64,000 nucleotides of DNA from Trichopria drosophilae (Eukaryota > Arthropoda > Insecta > Hymenoptera > Diapriidae): NCBI GenBank assembly GCA_030407085.1, contig CM059585.1, forward strand, positions 115,495,501 through 115,559,500. The letters run 5' to 3'. A program made the translations under genes and the position numbers. Each line of letters begins with the position of its first letter. Within the stretch, counting starts at the first letter, position 1. The notes under the pieces are model-generated. The model saw only the letters and a program-made list of their open reading frames with translations. It made no database searches and was not told the DNA's origin. Below are positions 1-12,945 of the stretch, piece by piece.

Positions 1-2811
1 AGTTTATTTGAAAAACTTCCAGACAATGTAACTCGAAAACTATGAGCTTTTCCAAAAAATAGTAACAAAGAAAAGTTCTTAGAATTCATCGAGAAAAATA
101 GCATTTTTTCAGATTCATTTTATGGTATTTTTAAAAATGTTGTAATTAATTTTTTTTAAAATCTTTTAAAAAGTCTGGAATATACAATATTTAATGGAGT
201 AATACCTTGAAATATTAAACTGATATTACGTACTATTTAAGTTATTTACACTACAGTACGTTTGAAAAGAAATTATTTCACGTCAGTATTAATTGAAATA
301 TTACATTTAGTATATTGACTACTAAACAATCGATTAACACAAAGATGTACGCTTTTTTCTCTCCTTTGTCCCGGCTTATATGCAATTTTTTGTTGAATAA
401 AAAATATTCATAACACATAATTTATTTGTGTATAAGAAGGTCAGGTATTTAGCACCATTTTTGTTTAGTTTATTTTGTTACTATCGAATAAATTTATGTA
501 CAAACTACTTAACTGCAATTTAAAGAGGATACACGCGTTTATTCAATATCGCTGTGCTTAAGTGAAACCGTTTTGAAAATGCTGACGTATTATTAATTTT
601 TCATGCCTCAATTAAGATGCACGTACTTTGTCAAGTTTGACGTATTCGGGATAACTAATATTTTTGCGGAGAATATCTGCGCTAAGTATTCAAATACGTG
701 TTTTGATACAGCTATCTAATGTACGTGTCTAATGTATTGCCTTTTAAAGCTTCAATAAAATATACAACAATTTTGTAAAATGGATAGAAACCAGACTTAG
801 AAATTAATCTTTTACTAAATTTTGAAAACACAATATCCACTTAAAAATTTGACAAATTCTTAAATTGATGTCTAGTTATATATTATTTCATAATAAACTT
901 AATTATTACATCCTTTATCAATTATTTTTACATCTATATCAATCGTGAATGAAACAACAAAAATCTCGCCTACGAGCGGGATCGAACTCGAATCGCTCGA
1001 TTACTATAAATTTTTCTAACGGCCTTATTCTACTTAAGTTGTGACTAATTGTAAGGTAGTAGAAGTCTGTACTGGATCAGTCTCTCGCCAGTACTAGTTT
1101 GTTCTGGCTGCCGGTATTAAGTACCTTTTATTATAACAGGTACTATAATTATGATCCAGTGGACATGACGTGTCGCTATTAGTACTGACCTCACTGAAAA
1201 GCTCAGTGCTTCTTTGCATCACTTATTCAGTGTCACACCAGTAGTATGAAGAGTACTGATACTGCTGCTAAATTTTGGCAGCAATAGCTACGGAGGAACA
1301 TCAAAGGAATTGTAGGAAATATTTTTAGCCGGTTTATTTTTGGTACGACCATTAGATTGTTCAAAATTACCTCCCAAAAGTACAGTAAATTTTTTATTTT
1401 TATAAGAATCGTAAATTTTTATTTTAAAACGTACAATCTGGTGAAAACGGTGAATCTGATGTAATATTGACTAGTACGTTAAAGACCAAGAGACCATTTT
1501 AAAGTTCAAAGTAGCGGCTTCATTATGACGAATAATGTTTAAGAAGTTTGAGCAGGTATGCAACAAAATATGTGACACTGAAGATTTATATATGTCAATT
1601 TCGATCGCTGACTAAAAATTGACAAATTAAAAATGGAACCAAAGAATATCCATTCTTAATAAAAATTTATAAAATTGAGTATTTTTGTATTTTTATGCAA
1701 TGCTTACGAATCTGTGTTTGTCTTTTAGAACTGCAAATGGTGGTACGATTATGCCGGACGTCCCTCGGCCTTAAAAATGCGTTCTGGAGAATATTACATG
1801 AAGTTGAATATTTTTATGTTATTTGGCAAAACGATTACGATTCTCAGTTCTATATTATACCGGAAAACTGCTATTGATATCGGGGATTTTAATCGCAAAA
1901 TTGCAAATTATAGGCGCCCTCTTATGTCGCCATTCTGTTTGTTGAAAAAAATCCGATGGGTGAAGAAAGAGCTGAGCAAAAAGACACTATTATTAACTTT
2001 TCAATATCAAAAAAGGAAATTCTTGTAAAGTAACGTCGAAAAAGTTGGTTTTTACGATAAATTGATCATATCTTTTTTCTGTGAAATCGATGACTGAATC
2101 TGATAACGGAATTCGAAAGAGGAGGTCTAAAATTATCGAAATTGACATTCCTAATTGTCGTTAACGGTGTTTGGAACAAAACTTACAGCGCTGAAAGTTG
2201 GGTAAAAATTTCGGACTTTCGAGACGAAAAGGGTTAAGATTTACAAAACTACAAATTTAGTAAATCAATCAAATCAAGTTTCTTCACTGGGAACCATGAA
2301 ATGAACTATTGAACTTAACATTGCAACAAATTAACTAAAAATGAATCCAATTTTCCATCGACAAATAATAAGATTTCGCAACTTGAATATAAATTTATTA
2401 ATTCTTGTCACCCATTAAAGAAATTTTTACAGAAATCAATAAAAAGTTGATTCGGGAGGACTCTTATCTATACCATTATAATTATCGATGATATCGACTT
2501 TTGATAGACTTTGGTAGCCAGAAAACTTGATTAGACGTATTTATTAATTGTTCGATAAAATCCGGTGAAAGGGGATAATTTCAGTTCTGGTGCACACCAG
2601 TAGCAGCCGATGTCATCGAATATCGCCAGGTAGCACGTAGAGAATATATGGTTATAGATTGTACGTCAAAAGATTGCAAATAGCAGACAAAGTGAGATTG
2701 CAAGTGCAAATATGATTTTATATTGTTGCACAATCAAAGCGACGATATTGCTAACGAGATTATCAAAGTGTTCAATACCAATAATACAACGACCCATACA
2801 GCACATACCTT
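1..2811. other. Non-coding AT-rich region
   Basis: No exon with convincing coding character or splice sites was found on either strand. The first ~160 bases resemble 30440-30600 (shared wording around 'gatgtaactc-aaaactatga'), so the window opens inside a dispersed repeat. A hairpin at 973-1006 (CGAGCG...CGCTCG) surrounds a weak pol III B-box-like motif on the minus strand at 979-987. The short open frames at 1695-2028 have no recognisable features. Confidence 0.6.
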
Positions 2812-3001
2812 TCAAAGAGGTCGTTCAGAGCTCAGTCCAAAGATATCTCCAAAAAGACCTCCTGAAGAGGTTTGAATTATAATAATCTATAAAACGACCT
2901 CTTAAAGACGTCTTTAAATCGTCTTAAGTGCTCTTTCTGATAAGTATTTAAGACATCTTACAATTTTTAAGAGCTCTTCAAGATGTCTTTTGGCTGTTTG
3001 G
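2812..3001. repeat. Dispersed repeat rich in AGACCTC/GAGGTCTT
   Basis: This ~190-bp block is full of short palindromic words such as 'gacctcctgaagaggt' and 'agagctcttcaagatgtctt'. Related blocks lie at 12823-12945, 13895-14054, 19290-19320, 19540-19640 and 20590-20960. One end reads 'ttttggctgtttgg', matched in reverse by 'cccaaacagcaaaaag' near 12826, so the family has a definable border and is likely a MITE-like element. No transposase is present. Confidence 0.55.
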
Positions 3002-4021
3002 AGACGTTCACCCATGTCGAATATAATGTATAATTCGACAAGCAAATTTTTTCATTTTGGTGGACATAGTGATTTAGAAATTGTAAATAGGAGTTGAAAT
3101 GTGGATTCTAATAAAAACGCATAAATCTCATTGGTCATTCCAGTATGAATTTATGGACCAATAGTAATTAATCTAGGAAGTTAGTATAGTTAAGCATTAC
3201 AAAATTGAGTAAACATTAATATTTATCCTATACGAGAAAGTGCGAGAGAGTGGGGGTAGACAATTAGGGAGTTTACAATTCTCAACCGGTCTCGATTATC
3301 AGACAATAAAGGGGTTGGGACTGTAATTAGATCTGATGTGTTTCCGATGATTCTCTAGACAAATGGCGCTTGTAGAAGTTGTCCATTGCTTTCTCCTACT
3401 ATTCTAATACAGGAAAAACGATGAAGAAACCCAATTCGTTCTCGTTTGATGGAATTTTCCAAGCCATTCATTATTCAGATTTTTTAAGCTGAAATACATA
3501 ATTTTTGATAAATAGGTGTAAAATTTAAGTTCTTAAAAGTAGATATTCTGTAGTATTCTAAGTGCAGCATTGATATGAATGTTTTGACCTTCTGAATACA
3601 TTGTCAATAATTTTAAGAAATCGTCGATAATTCGTAATCCACAAACTTTCGAATACTTCACAATTCTGAGAAGTACATATTACACTTGTTTTATTTGCAA
3701 ACAAAAAGATCGCAGTTACATAGTTATGATAATCACCGCTAGGTGACGTTTCGCAGTTCGCAGGCCTGCCGCTGCTCCTATTATAGAAATTTTATTTTCT
3801 CAAAAGGAATATTACGGCGCTATCATTTTTTTTTGAGATTTTATTAAGAAACTGTATTGAACATTTAAATAATTTTAAAAACGTTTCGCCTGTTGGGCGC
3901 TCAATTATTTAAATTCATGGAAGTACAAACATCTAACATTATTCGTAACATTCTTTTCACTTTATGCTTTTTATCAGTATTAATTATGAAGTTGCTATGC
4001 ATTGTTAACAATTTATTCGGT

Positions 4022-4119
4022 TCCATTTAGGAACATTTAATTACTTTATAAGTAATATACAAATATCTGATCCATTTAGGAACATTTAATTACTTTATAA
4101 GTAATATACAAATATCTGG
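4022..4119. repeat. Tandem duplication, 2 x 49 bp
   Basis: Two adjacent 49-bp copies (4022-4070 and 4071-4119) begin with 'tccatttaggaacattt' and differ only at the last base (a versus g). Near-perfect identity implies a recent duplication. Confidence 0.9.
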
Positions 4120-4784
4120 ACATCTTTTCACATACCTTGATAACCTTTGCCATTATAACATTACGATCATGTTCATTTGTTATTTCTTATCCTACATTTT
4201 CTTAATTCATTCATGTTTCGTCAGTTTATAGGAAAAAAAAATAATTGTATCATCAGTTTGATAATTTTGGCGATAAAGAAGAAAGTCACGTGCGTTTTTT
4301 CATACAAATTCCACTTATCAAATAACACATACATTTTTAGTTACATTAGGGTATCAACGAATCCCAAATATTTGTATCTCATCCTTCTCTCCGCTTCGTA
4401 TTTTCTTTATTATTATTTTATACAACAATATGACCTAGTGGCATAAATGAGCCAATTCATCAAAGTAAAACAATAACGTGACGTCATTATTTGCAATTGC
4501 GGGAGAATTTTGTTCAGTGTCTTTATTTGCAATTTTAAACTTCCGTTTAATTCTTTGTTTGTATTTCACAATTGTAATTCATATATTGATAAATGCTTTA
4601 TAAAAAACGACTAATATAGAATTCTTTACACTTCTTGTTTCAACCTCTCCAGTACGTCATTTCTGAAGTTATTGTGTTACATTTCTAGATTTCTGCTGCA
4701 GAAAAATTACGAAGATGTTGCAAAAATTTACATGAACACGAAAAAGATGGAATTTTTAGGATTTTTTTATTTTTTGTTTATTTG

Positions 4785-4860
4785 AAAAAAAAATGAGCTT
4801 GGAAGATTGGAGTTGAACCTGGAACCTTTCTATCTCCGGTCGAATATTTAGTATAAAATT
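4785..4860 (-). repeat. tRNA-derived pol III-like relic
   Basis: On the minus strand the sequence carries a B-box-like GGTTCAACTCC followed by 'AGCTCA' and a run of nine T residues (the plus-strand A run starting at 4785). A B box followed by a T-run terminator is the layout of a tRNA gene, but the acceptor and anticodon stems do not fold. It is a degenerate tRNA or tRNA-derived SINE tail, not a functional tRNA. Confidence 0.4.
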
Positions 4861-6739
4861 TATCAATATATTTTTAATATGGTCTTTTTTTAATTTCAAT
4901 GCCTGTAGAGTCTTTTTCGCCAATGTCAATACAAATTTATGATAAAATACTTTTCATTTATTTAAACAAATGTCATCTCGTATTTTCTAGTTGTAATTTT
5001 GTTAACAGGGTTAAAACTTGCAATCAAGTACCGCGCATTCCAAGAATTAATATTGCGATAACGATATCCAAAAATTGTACTTCTAAAAATTTGTTTTCAT
5101 TTACTTAGATTGATGATTATCAATTGTCGATTGCTTCTTACCTTATCTTTTGTGAAGTAATAATATAAAGTCAACGATAAGCAACGTGTTAATAAAAAGA
5201 TCATTTCCGCTTCTAATCAAATAGTCTATTCGTTATTAACGGGCCATTGACTTACAAATAATATTAAATGTCTTCTTAATATTACGTTATAGAAACAACT
5301 AATGCAATTGTCCAGATAAAAATTTCGATGACTATACACATGACACATATATTTAGATAGAAGTAAATCAGAGTCAATGCTCGGCTAAACATTTATCACT
5401 TTTACTGCTTTTTTTCGTTGTCATTGAACTTCGTCTTTATTTTTGGGAGTTAAACGAGGGCAAAGAAAATTTCCAGAAATTAATTTTATTTGTATCGTCC
5501 TTATGTTTGTATTTTTCTTTTGTTTTGTAAATTCTACTAATTTTATAATCAAATGATATGTATCAAACTAACCATTTATCAAAATATTTATTTTCAGTTT
5601 TCATTTATGCTTTCATATACATATGTTTACAGAATTAACAGAATTTGAAGAATATTTTTTTGTAAATGATAAATTCGTGGTTAATGAACTAGCTTTTCAA
5701 ATAATTCCAATTTGTTAATGATGTGTGATAATGACTAGCAACGTCTAATAAAATTTAATAAGTATTCATTAAGACCTGTCTTGACATGTAATATATTACT
5801 GATCTTATGGTTAATAATTTTAATATCACTTTCTTGTCTGAATACCCTAAAGCACTCATTCTGTCATTACTGTATCGTTCGTATTGTATTGATCCGATAC
5901 AATACAAATTTATAACAGGATGTCCCGAGGAGCTCCCGAGGAGTACCCGGGTAATAAAAGGGCATTTGATGTACTCAAGATATCTCTAGACGAACTGTGC
6001 TTTATGGGATGAAGTAAAATTTGCACTATTTCATGTTAGGATTCGAACACCACCTAATTCCTCCAGAACAAAGTCATATATAACCTTTGACTAGCTTTAC
6101 CTAAAATGATGATCCGAAATGGGACACGAAATGATCCGAGATTTCTTTAAGATGAATATTTAAAAAAAAAACTCGCTCCCACTCCTAGATAAAAGGTTGA
6201 GCAATTCTGTGGTTGATTCGAAACGGAAATGGAACACTAACTTCTTAATTTCTATAATATTGCCATACGCGGCACAACTTCACATAAACAAATTTCTAAA
6301 ACTTTTATAGGTTGGATGTGATAAAATATCTTCACAGAACCATCGTCCGGTTGTTATTGACCCTGTTTCATCTTGTAAGGTCGTTATTGTTTATGTCGTT
6401 TACTCTTATTCTGCGTTTATCTCAAAGAAAATGGTAATTGCCATTTAATTTGCATCTTTCTTACGACTTGAAGAAAAATTGCCCCCAAAATCTTAAATCC
6501 ATAATCATGATCGTCTCCTTTTAAGCTGTTAATAAAGCCTACGTCTGGTTCATCGAGAGCAGTGCTTGTAGTATGCTTTCCAATCAGGAAATGAAAAATG
6601 ATGTCTTCTTTTAAATTTCAATACAGTAAGAATTGAACTTATGACCATATTCTCATTTAATGGCTAAATTTAAGCCAATTTTTAAAAGTCCGTCCTTGTA
6701 AAACTTACATTTTTCTGTGTAGGTAAGGTGATGTTTAGA

Positions 6740-7290
6740 TAATAACATCAACTTCTTACAATGGAAGTTATCGCCGTGTTAATCGCCAATATAAACAAGT
6801 CTTGTTAAGTATTCGGCTTAAATGGGCTATACAGATGGCGCTATTCGTAAATTAAATTAATTTAAATTTTAACATTTTGTCTACTAGTACTGTCATTTTT
6901 ACTGATCACCAAAACATTGCAATTCGTAAAAGATGTCTGGAGAAATTATAAGGTGGCATAACTTTCCTAACGAACATAACTTTCGACAAATTTTTTAAAT
7001 ATTGAACCTCATTAGTAATCAGTGACCTTATAATCTTCCTTGAAATCTTCGACGGATTGAAATTCATATGGTAGGTCAGATTGACAGTAGCAGTAGAAAA
7101 AGTATTATAATTTATTTTAATTTAGTATACGCACAGCGGCATCTGTATAGCCTATTAAAGCAAAGTACTCTAAAGGTAACTTATTGGTGAGTTACACAAG
7201 CAAGTACAATACTTGTTTGTATTCGCGATTAACTCTTCGATAAATTCCCTTATTAGGGTCCCAATAGTAAGAGGTAAGACTTAAGCGGTC
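6740..7290. mobile_element. Foldback/MITE-like inverted repeat
   Basis: Long imperfect inverted repeats face each other around ~7010. 'gggctatacagatggcgct' at 6825-6843 is mirrored by 'gcggcatctgtatagcct' at 7137-7154. 'gttaatcgccaatataaac' at 6778-6796 is mirrored by 'gtttgtattcgcgattaac' at 7215-7233. 'tctactagtactgtca' is mirrored by 'tgacagtagcagtaga' nearer the centre. No coding sequence lies inside. The shape is that of a non-autonomous foldback DNA transposon; the exact ends are uncertain. Confidence 0.6.
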
Positions 7291-8557
7291 TTGTTTTGCA
7301 CCTGCTGATATTGTCAGTGTAAAACATGGCAGTCACAAGTATTTCGTTATGTCGGTTATGTCTCATCTCTTACTAGATAGACTCTGCAGCTACTTAAGTA
7401 ATAATGCCACCTCTAAAAGATGCTTTGTTCTTCTAAAAGATGATTGGCCCACATATATTTTTCCGTGCATACTGTATAGTGCCCGAGGTGATTGTTTACT
7501 GTTGGAATATAGTACGTTATAATCTAGCTGTAACTGATAAGCATTTTGTAACCCTCAAATTTGATTGTCACTACAAATTTTGTGCGGCAGTGAAATCGAT
7601 TATTCATTGATTTGCGTAAATGTAAAATATAATTGAATAAGGTTTGTGCAAAAATATAATGTATATATACAGGATTGTGATAAAATGATTTAAAACTTTT
7701 AAGAAAATCGTAAAAAATCTTTTTATTAACTTCTCGATATAACATTTTTGGTCATAGGATGCAATTACAAATAATTACATTCTTAATAAGTACCTACCTT
7801 TCTTCTGATTCATTGACTGGGTAATTTACCTACCAGATGAATAATCTTTTCATCAGGGCCTAAAATGACAAAGTTTCCAATATCCGCAGTCCTGAAGATC
7901 CGGATCCATTGTGCTTAAAACAAGATGTAGATAATATAATATAACAATATAAATAATATAAAATATACAACTGTATTATATTAATAATCATTGAAACTAA
8001 TCGGAGTCAATTAATTAAAACTCTCTTAGACTCGTCCAAACATAAAATGAAAATAGTCAATTATACTCAATCATTATAAGTAATTATTATAGATTAGATT
8101 GGAATCGTTGGGTGCTGAAAGAAATCGTAGTCATATTTGTCTGTAGTCATTCATTTAAAATATATTAAAACTTTGAATATTATAAACAATTGAATTCGTC
8201 ATAACAATAAAATTACCACACATATATACCAACACACTCGGAGTCAAAGCGCAAATATAAAGAATAAGAGTCATCAAAGTAAAAGTAATATCGAGTCGTT
8301 GGTAAGTTATGCGAGTCATTATACATAAAAACTGTCATGTCGTCAACGGAATAATTTAACGCGGTAAAATAATTTAAACACGACACACATTCAATACATA
8401 CACTCTCACATACGTATACACAAATAAATTAACAGATATATAGATAAACATTTTGTTACACGACATAATAATTTTACACATACCGCATTTCGGTGGAGAG
8501 AAGGAGCATTATGTTCGTTCTTCGTACGATGATGCGTCCATTATTTCTTCTGCTCTC
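7291..8557. other. Non-coding region
   Basis: AT-rich sequence with short tandem runs of ATAATAT type near 7930-7985 and many 'gagtca' words between 8005 and 8330. No exon, RNA gene or clear element was recognised. Confidence 0.45.
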
Positions 8558-8683
8558 CATCCACTTTTTTATTGCGCCGATTTTCTCAATTTCTCAGTCA
8601 CTTTTCTTGATTTATTGTTTTAGCTCCTTCTCTCCTTTTCTCCTTCTCTCCCGCTCGCGGTCGAGTCAAACGGCTCGTTACAA
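8558..8683. repeat. Left copy of direct repeat flanking the Asn/Asp ORF
   Basis: The block from 'ccatccacttttttattgcg' to 'cggctcgtta' recurs almost exactly at 9979-10090; the right copy lacks a short pyrimidine stretch ('tccttttc'-like). The sequence just right of this copy includes 'gtgacaacgaggattcc' (~8841), which resembles the primer-binding-site junction of some gypsy-type LTR retrotransposons. This may therefore be an LTR fragment, but TG...CA ends could not be placed. Confidence 0.7.
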
Positions 8684-9027
8684 CATCCCCCTTTCTTTTT
8701 TCGGGATCGCGATCACGGGAAAAGAAAATCGGTTCGCGCCGGTCGCCATGTGCTTTTAGTGTCGTGTTTGTGCTGTGCGATAAAAATAAATAAATATAAA
8801 TGTAATTGTGTCATTTGTTTTTTGTCCAATTTCCCTTTTTTAGTGACAACGAGGATTCCAGTTGCAGCAGAGGATTAATTTTATCTCCGGTGCAACACCC
8901 CGTCGAAAATCGGATCGGTAATGAGTTCCCTTATATTATTGTTCGCAGGGACACTCAAAAGGAAGGCATTATTCCCTATTCGTTTCTTTATTTTTTTTAG
9001 GGGCCTTCGATAAATAAACATCTTTTT

Positions 9028-9861
9028 TCACACTCTACCCATTATACTCCCATTATTTAAATTATCATTAACATCTATCATATCGTCCTTAATACACTTA
9101 TTATTTTTATCCTCTAAATTTTGGTTATCATTCCATATATAATTATTATTATGTACATCACATTCATAAAAGTCCCTGTCAACATTCTTACAAAAATTAT
9201 CGTCACCATAATCATTTTCATGAACGTCACTCTTAAAATCATTCTTATAAAGGTCATTATAACTATCACCTTCATAAGACTCATTACTGTCAACTTCATG
9301 AAAATAATTAGTCACTTTTTCATCAACCACGTCATTATTATCGTCATTTTTATAAGACTTATTAACAACGTCATTTTCATACAAATGATTATCAAGAACT
9401 TTGTCAACATCGTTATAATTTCCTTCATAAAAACCGTCATCAAAATTTTCATCATAAAAATCACTATTATTACCGGTTTCATAACAATCATTTTTACGAA
9501 TCTCATTATCAATGTCAGTCTTATCAAAATCATTATTAACGGCATCTTTTATATCATTTTGGTAAAAGTCATTATCGTTATCAGTCGTATTCTCATTAAA
9601 ATTTTCAATGTTATTACTCATGTCATTATCATTAACGTCAATTTCATAAATATCATTATTACCATTATCATTACAATTATTATGATTATCATTTTCACAA
9701 TCAACATGTACATTATAATCTTCATAAATAGTATCAACATCAACATTTTCACAATTAACATATACATTTTCACAATTAACATTTACATTTTCACAAATAT
9801 CATTATCCACATTTTCATAAATATCATTTTCATAATTCACATAAACATCATTTTTATACAT
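9028..9861 (-). repeat. Degenerate minisatellite with 277-codon Asn/Asp-rich open frame
   Basis: The stretch is built from short variable units such as 'acattttcacaattaac' and 'tcattttcataaatatc', roughly 18-24 bp and mostly multiples of three. This leaves both strands open. The minus-strand frame has 277 codons with recurring Y-E-N-D, N-D-N-D and D-V-N motifs, is extremely rich in Asn, Asp, Tyr and Glu, and has no recognised domain. The plus-strand frame is an Ile/Thr-rich shadow of 269 codons. The block lies between direct repeats at 8558-8683 and 9979-10090. No splice sites or promoter mark it as a gene, and minisatellite expansion is the simplest explanation. Indels preserving a multiple of three over >800 bases are nevertheless notable. 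Confidence 0.55.
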
Positions 9862-9978
9862 AGTATTATTATTATACGCTCGGAGCGCCGCGTCGTGAGT
9901 TCTCGGGTCTCTCCGTCTTCCCGCGTTTGATCACCAAGGCAGGTGAGGTTGGGTTCAGTTATTCGCATGTGCGAACCC

Positions 9979-10090
9979 ATCCACTTTTTTATTGCGCCGA
10001 TTTTCTCAATTTCTCAGTCACTTTTCTTGATTTATTGTTTTAGCTCCTTCTCCTTCTCTCCCGCTCGCGGTCGAGTCAAACGGCTCGTTA
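9979..10090. repeat. Right copy of direct repeat
   Basis: Second copy of the block at 8558-8683, with the same first and last words. Identity ends abruptly after 'cggctcgtta' and differs completely upstream of 'ccatccac', so these are true repeat borders. Confidence 0.75.
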
Positions 10091-11839
10091 TATCATATAA
10101 AATCTGCCGAATCGCAGTTACAGAAAAACTGTCATTTTTTGGTATACGTGTATTTCTGATTAAACAAACTGATTTAATGCTAATTGAAACGCATAGTGGC
10201 CATTTTTTATGATACTACTAAATTAAGTATCAAATTATATACGAATTCAGTGCTTCTTACAGTTACTGTTCTTTTGCGAAGCTATTAAATAAATCGATGA
10301 CAACTTTTTTGAAATAAAATTGGAAAAAACATAAATAATTGAAATTACAATAATTGTTTAAAACGGCCTCGCTCAAAAAGAGTGTAACGTGTCATAAGGT
10401 ATTATTGGCGGCTGATTAGAGGGATATCGCAATAAAATTTGACGATCGCATGTATTAAATGCGCTATCTTAAAAAACCGTGAAAGGCGTTATTTTTTGTA
10501 TTTATCTTAAAAAATACCAGTATGATAAAACAATATGTCAAACAATATATCGTTGTTACCTTTTTCGAAATTCAGGCTCTGAAAGGGACATTCTGTATAT
10601 ACATGATCAAGTTTCAGCTAAATTGGCTCAAAAGAATTATTGGAATTAAATTTCATGAAAAATTGTTTGTTGAAGCTCTATTGCAGGGTTGTCAGATAGG
10701 CTAAGTGGGGATGTATATTTCAAATGGGAATTTGGCGATTTGATGTGTCCAAGTAATATTGTGTATTTTTTACGTTGTGATGATAAAACATGGTATTTTC
10801 AGTGCCGTTTATGGTCATTTGAAATTCTCCGACCAGTAATTGTAGTCTACACTGACCGCATTAGTAATTTTTCAGAGAATCAGACTCGGAGAAGCAGTCG
10901 AGCATGTTAAGTAGAGAAATGCTAGATAGTAGAATTTTCATATTAATTTCGTACTTAATGATCTCAAATACGTAAAAAACTTCATGTAATATGTTTTTCT
11001 GAATTCCCATAGTCCATCTTTTAATTGAAGAGATCACGGCAACAAACGGTCAACTGAATTTTTTCTTGACTACGAGTAAAATAAATTTTTTCAGTTTTCG
11101 GGGCAAGAAACAGTCCAGTTACTGTTTTCGAGGACACTTTTGTACCGTTTGTTGTTCCGAACATACAAAAATTGATAAGCTAAATTTTCAAGCCCACGTA
11201 CAAGCACTATTTAATATTTAACCCTCCTGTGCACAAAGACGAGTATACACGTCCAAATTACATTATCTCCATATGGGAAAAGAAAAATTCGTACTCAGGA
11301 TGGTTAAGGGCCGAAGTAATAGTCGTGGATAAATCTGCGATCCAAAAATCCCAGATTTTTCTCCAGCAGTATGCATTCCGAAAGTGCGCAGGAAGATGTT
11401 CTTTGTTATGTTATCTACGGTTTTTGGTTACAAAAGATACAAAGTATTATATACTTATAAAAATCTAATATAAAACAGTAGGTAAATATAACAAAGAACA
11501 TCTTTCTACGTACTTTCACTATTTTGTATTTAATAATGTTTATAATAAGTTTAAAGATAAAATGTCATATTTATAAAGCAATAAAAGCCTGAATGTTTTA
11601 ATTTTAACCCTACAAGACAACAGCATGGATTAAGCGATTGAAGCCTCGATACGATATATTGAAGTTCTGTATTTTCTTCGTTGATAGAAATATTGTAACT
11701 TTTTTTATTTCATGAATGTCTACAGAATATTCGCTATCTTTACTCTCTAGCATTTGCACTTAAAGTTTATAAAATAATGAAAATCGTCGGTCTAACAGAT
11801 TATATGTGGCCGAGTAGAGTAATAAAATACATAGCCTTG
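10091..11839. other. Non-coding region
   Basis: No supported gene. 'gggacattctgtatata' near 10584 resembles the end of a dispersed element. Short open frames (10522-10910, 11229-11468) lack domains and splice context. Confidence 0.45.
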
Positions 11840-12689
11840 TACACAGAAAGGAAGAAACACGACTGAGTCCTGTCTACGCAGCACTGGTTACTGCGTGGCC
11901 AGTTCGCAAATACTTTTTATTTCAACTCGCTATAACACGGTCAATTTTAAGAATTTTGAAACGAATAAAAAATGAAATTGTTCATTATAGTTTCCCAGAT
12001 CTAGTGCAGAAAGAAAAAATGATATATCTTAATGAATAAAAAAGTTATTAATTTTTTAATGCAGAACTGCGAAATTTGTGTTTTTATACATTCAGGCGCT
12101 TCGTTTATCGAGCGAATTTCAAGCATCCGAAAACTTTCAGCGAGAAAGTTGTTCATTAAGGTATGAACAAATTTTTTGGAAAGTTTCATCTCCATTGCAT
12201 TAATAGTTTAAAAGTAATGAATGTTTAATGTTGGTTGTGGCCTTGCGCGCATCGCCGTGGAACACATGACGCGCTGGCCGTCGGCCGCTACCTATTTTAA
12301 ACATTCATTAATTTTAAAACTATTAATGAAATTGAGATGAAACTTTCCAGAAAATTTGTTCATACCTTAATGAACAACTTTCTCGCTGAAAGTTTTCGGA
12401 TGCTTGAAATTCGCTCGATAAACGAAGCGCCTGAATGTATAAAAACACAAATTTCTCAGTTCTGCATTAAAAAATTAATAACTTTTTTATTCATTAAGAT
12501 ATATCATTTTTTTCTTTCTGCGCTAGATCTGGGAAACTGTAATGAACAATTTCATTTTTTATTCGTTTCAAAATTCTCAAAATTGACCGAGTTCTAGCGA
12601 GTTGAAATAAAAAGTATTTGCGAACTGGCCACGCAGTAACCAGTGCTGCGTAGACAGGACTCGGTCGTGTTTCTTCCTTTCCGTGTATA
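11840..12689. mobile_element. Near-perfect ~850-bp palindrome (foldback element)
   Basis: The left arm (11840-12229) and right arm (12296-12689) are nearly identical inverted copies of ~390 bp around a 66-bp GC-rich spacer with 'gcgcgcatcgccgtgg' and 'cgctggccgtcggccg'. The outer ends read 'acacagaaaggaagaaacac' and its near-complement. Because the arms mirror each other, the same ~60-codon peptide (KFVHTLMNNFLAES...) is readable on the minus strand at 12001-12195 and on the plus strand at 12337-12597; these are shadows of the palindrome. The arrangement fits a foldback or MITE-type DNA transposon with exceptionally long, young arms. No clear target-site duplication was found. Confidence 0.85.
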
Positions 12690-12822
12690 GGATTGAATGA
12701 AATTCACCATTTTATAAAAATTAGGCTGTTTGGTAATGGCGCGAAACATCGTATCGTATCTGTACAATTGAATGCAGAATGTTTTGGAGCTGAAAACGGT
12801 CAAATATAAGAAAGTTAAAACT

Positions 12823-12945
12823 TCCCAAACAGCAAAAAGACATTTTAAAGAGCTCTTTAAGAAGTCTTAAAAATTGTAAGATGTCTTAAATACTTATCAG
12901 AAAGAGCTCTTAAAGTTATCTTTCAGAAGACTTATGCGTTGACAT
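12823..12945. repeat. AGACCTC-family repeat, proximal half
   Basis: This matches the 2812-3001 block in reverse ('cccaaacagcaaaaagacat', 'aaaattgtaagatgtcttaa', 'acttatcagaaagagctctt'). The complementary half lies at 13895-14054, suggesting one copy split by about 950 bp of other sequence. Confidence 0.55.

Larger units (their letters stand above)
3002..6739. other. Non-coding region
   Basis: AT-rich sequence with no supported gene. It contains a 49-bp tandem duplication (4022-4119), a tRNA-like relic (4785-4860) and a fragment with 'acaggatgtcccgaggag' (5917-5934) resembling the edge of a dispersed element. Weak B-box-like words on the minus strand occur near 6042-6054 and 6610-6630. Confidence 0.5.

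Noticed and set aside
12001..12597. Mirror-image ~60-codon peptides read from both strands
   Set aside because: They are the two arms of one palindrome, and neither has other coding support.
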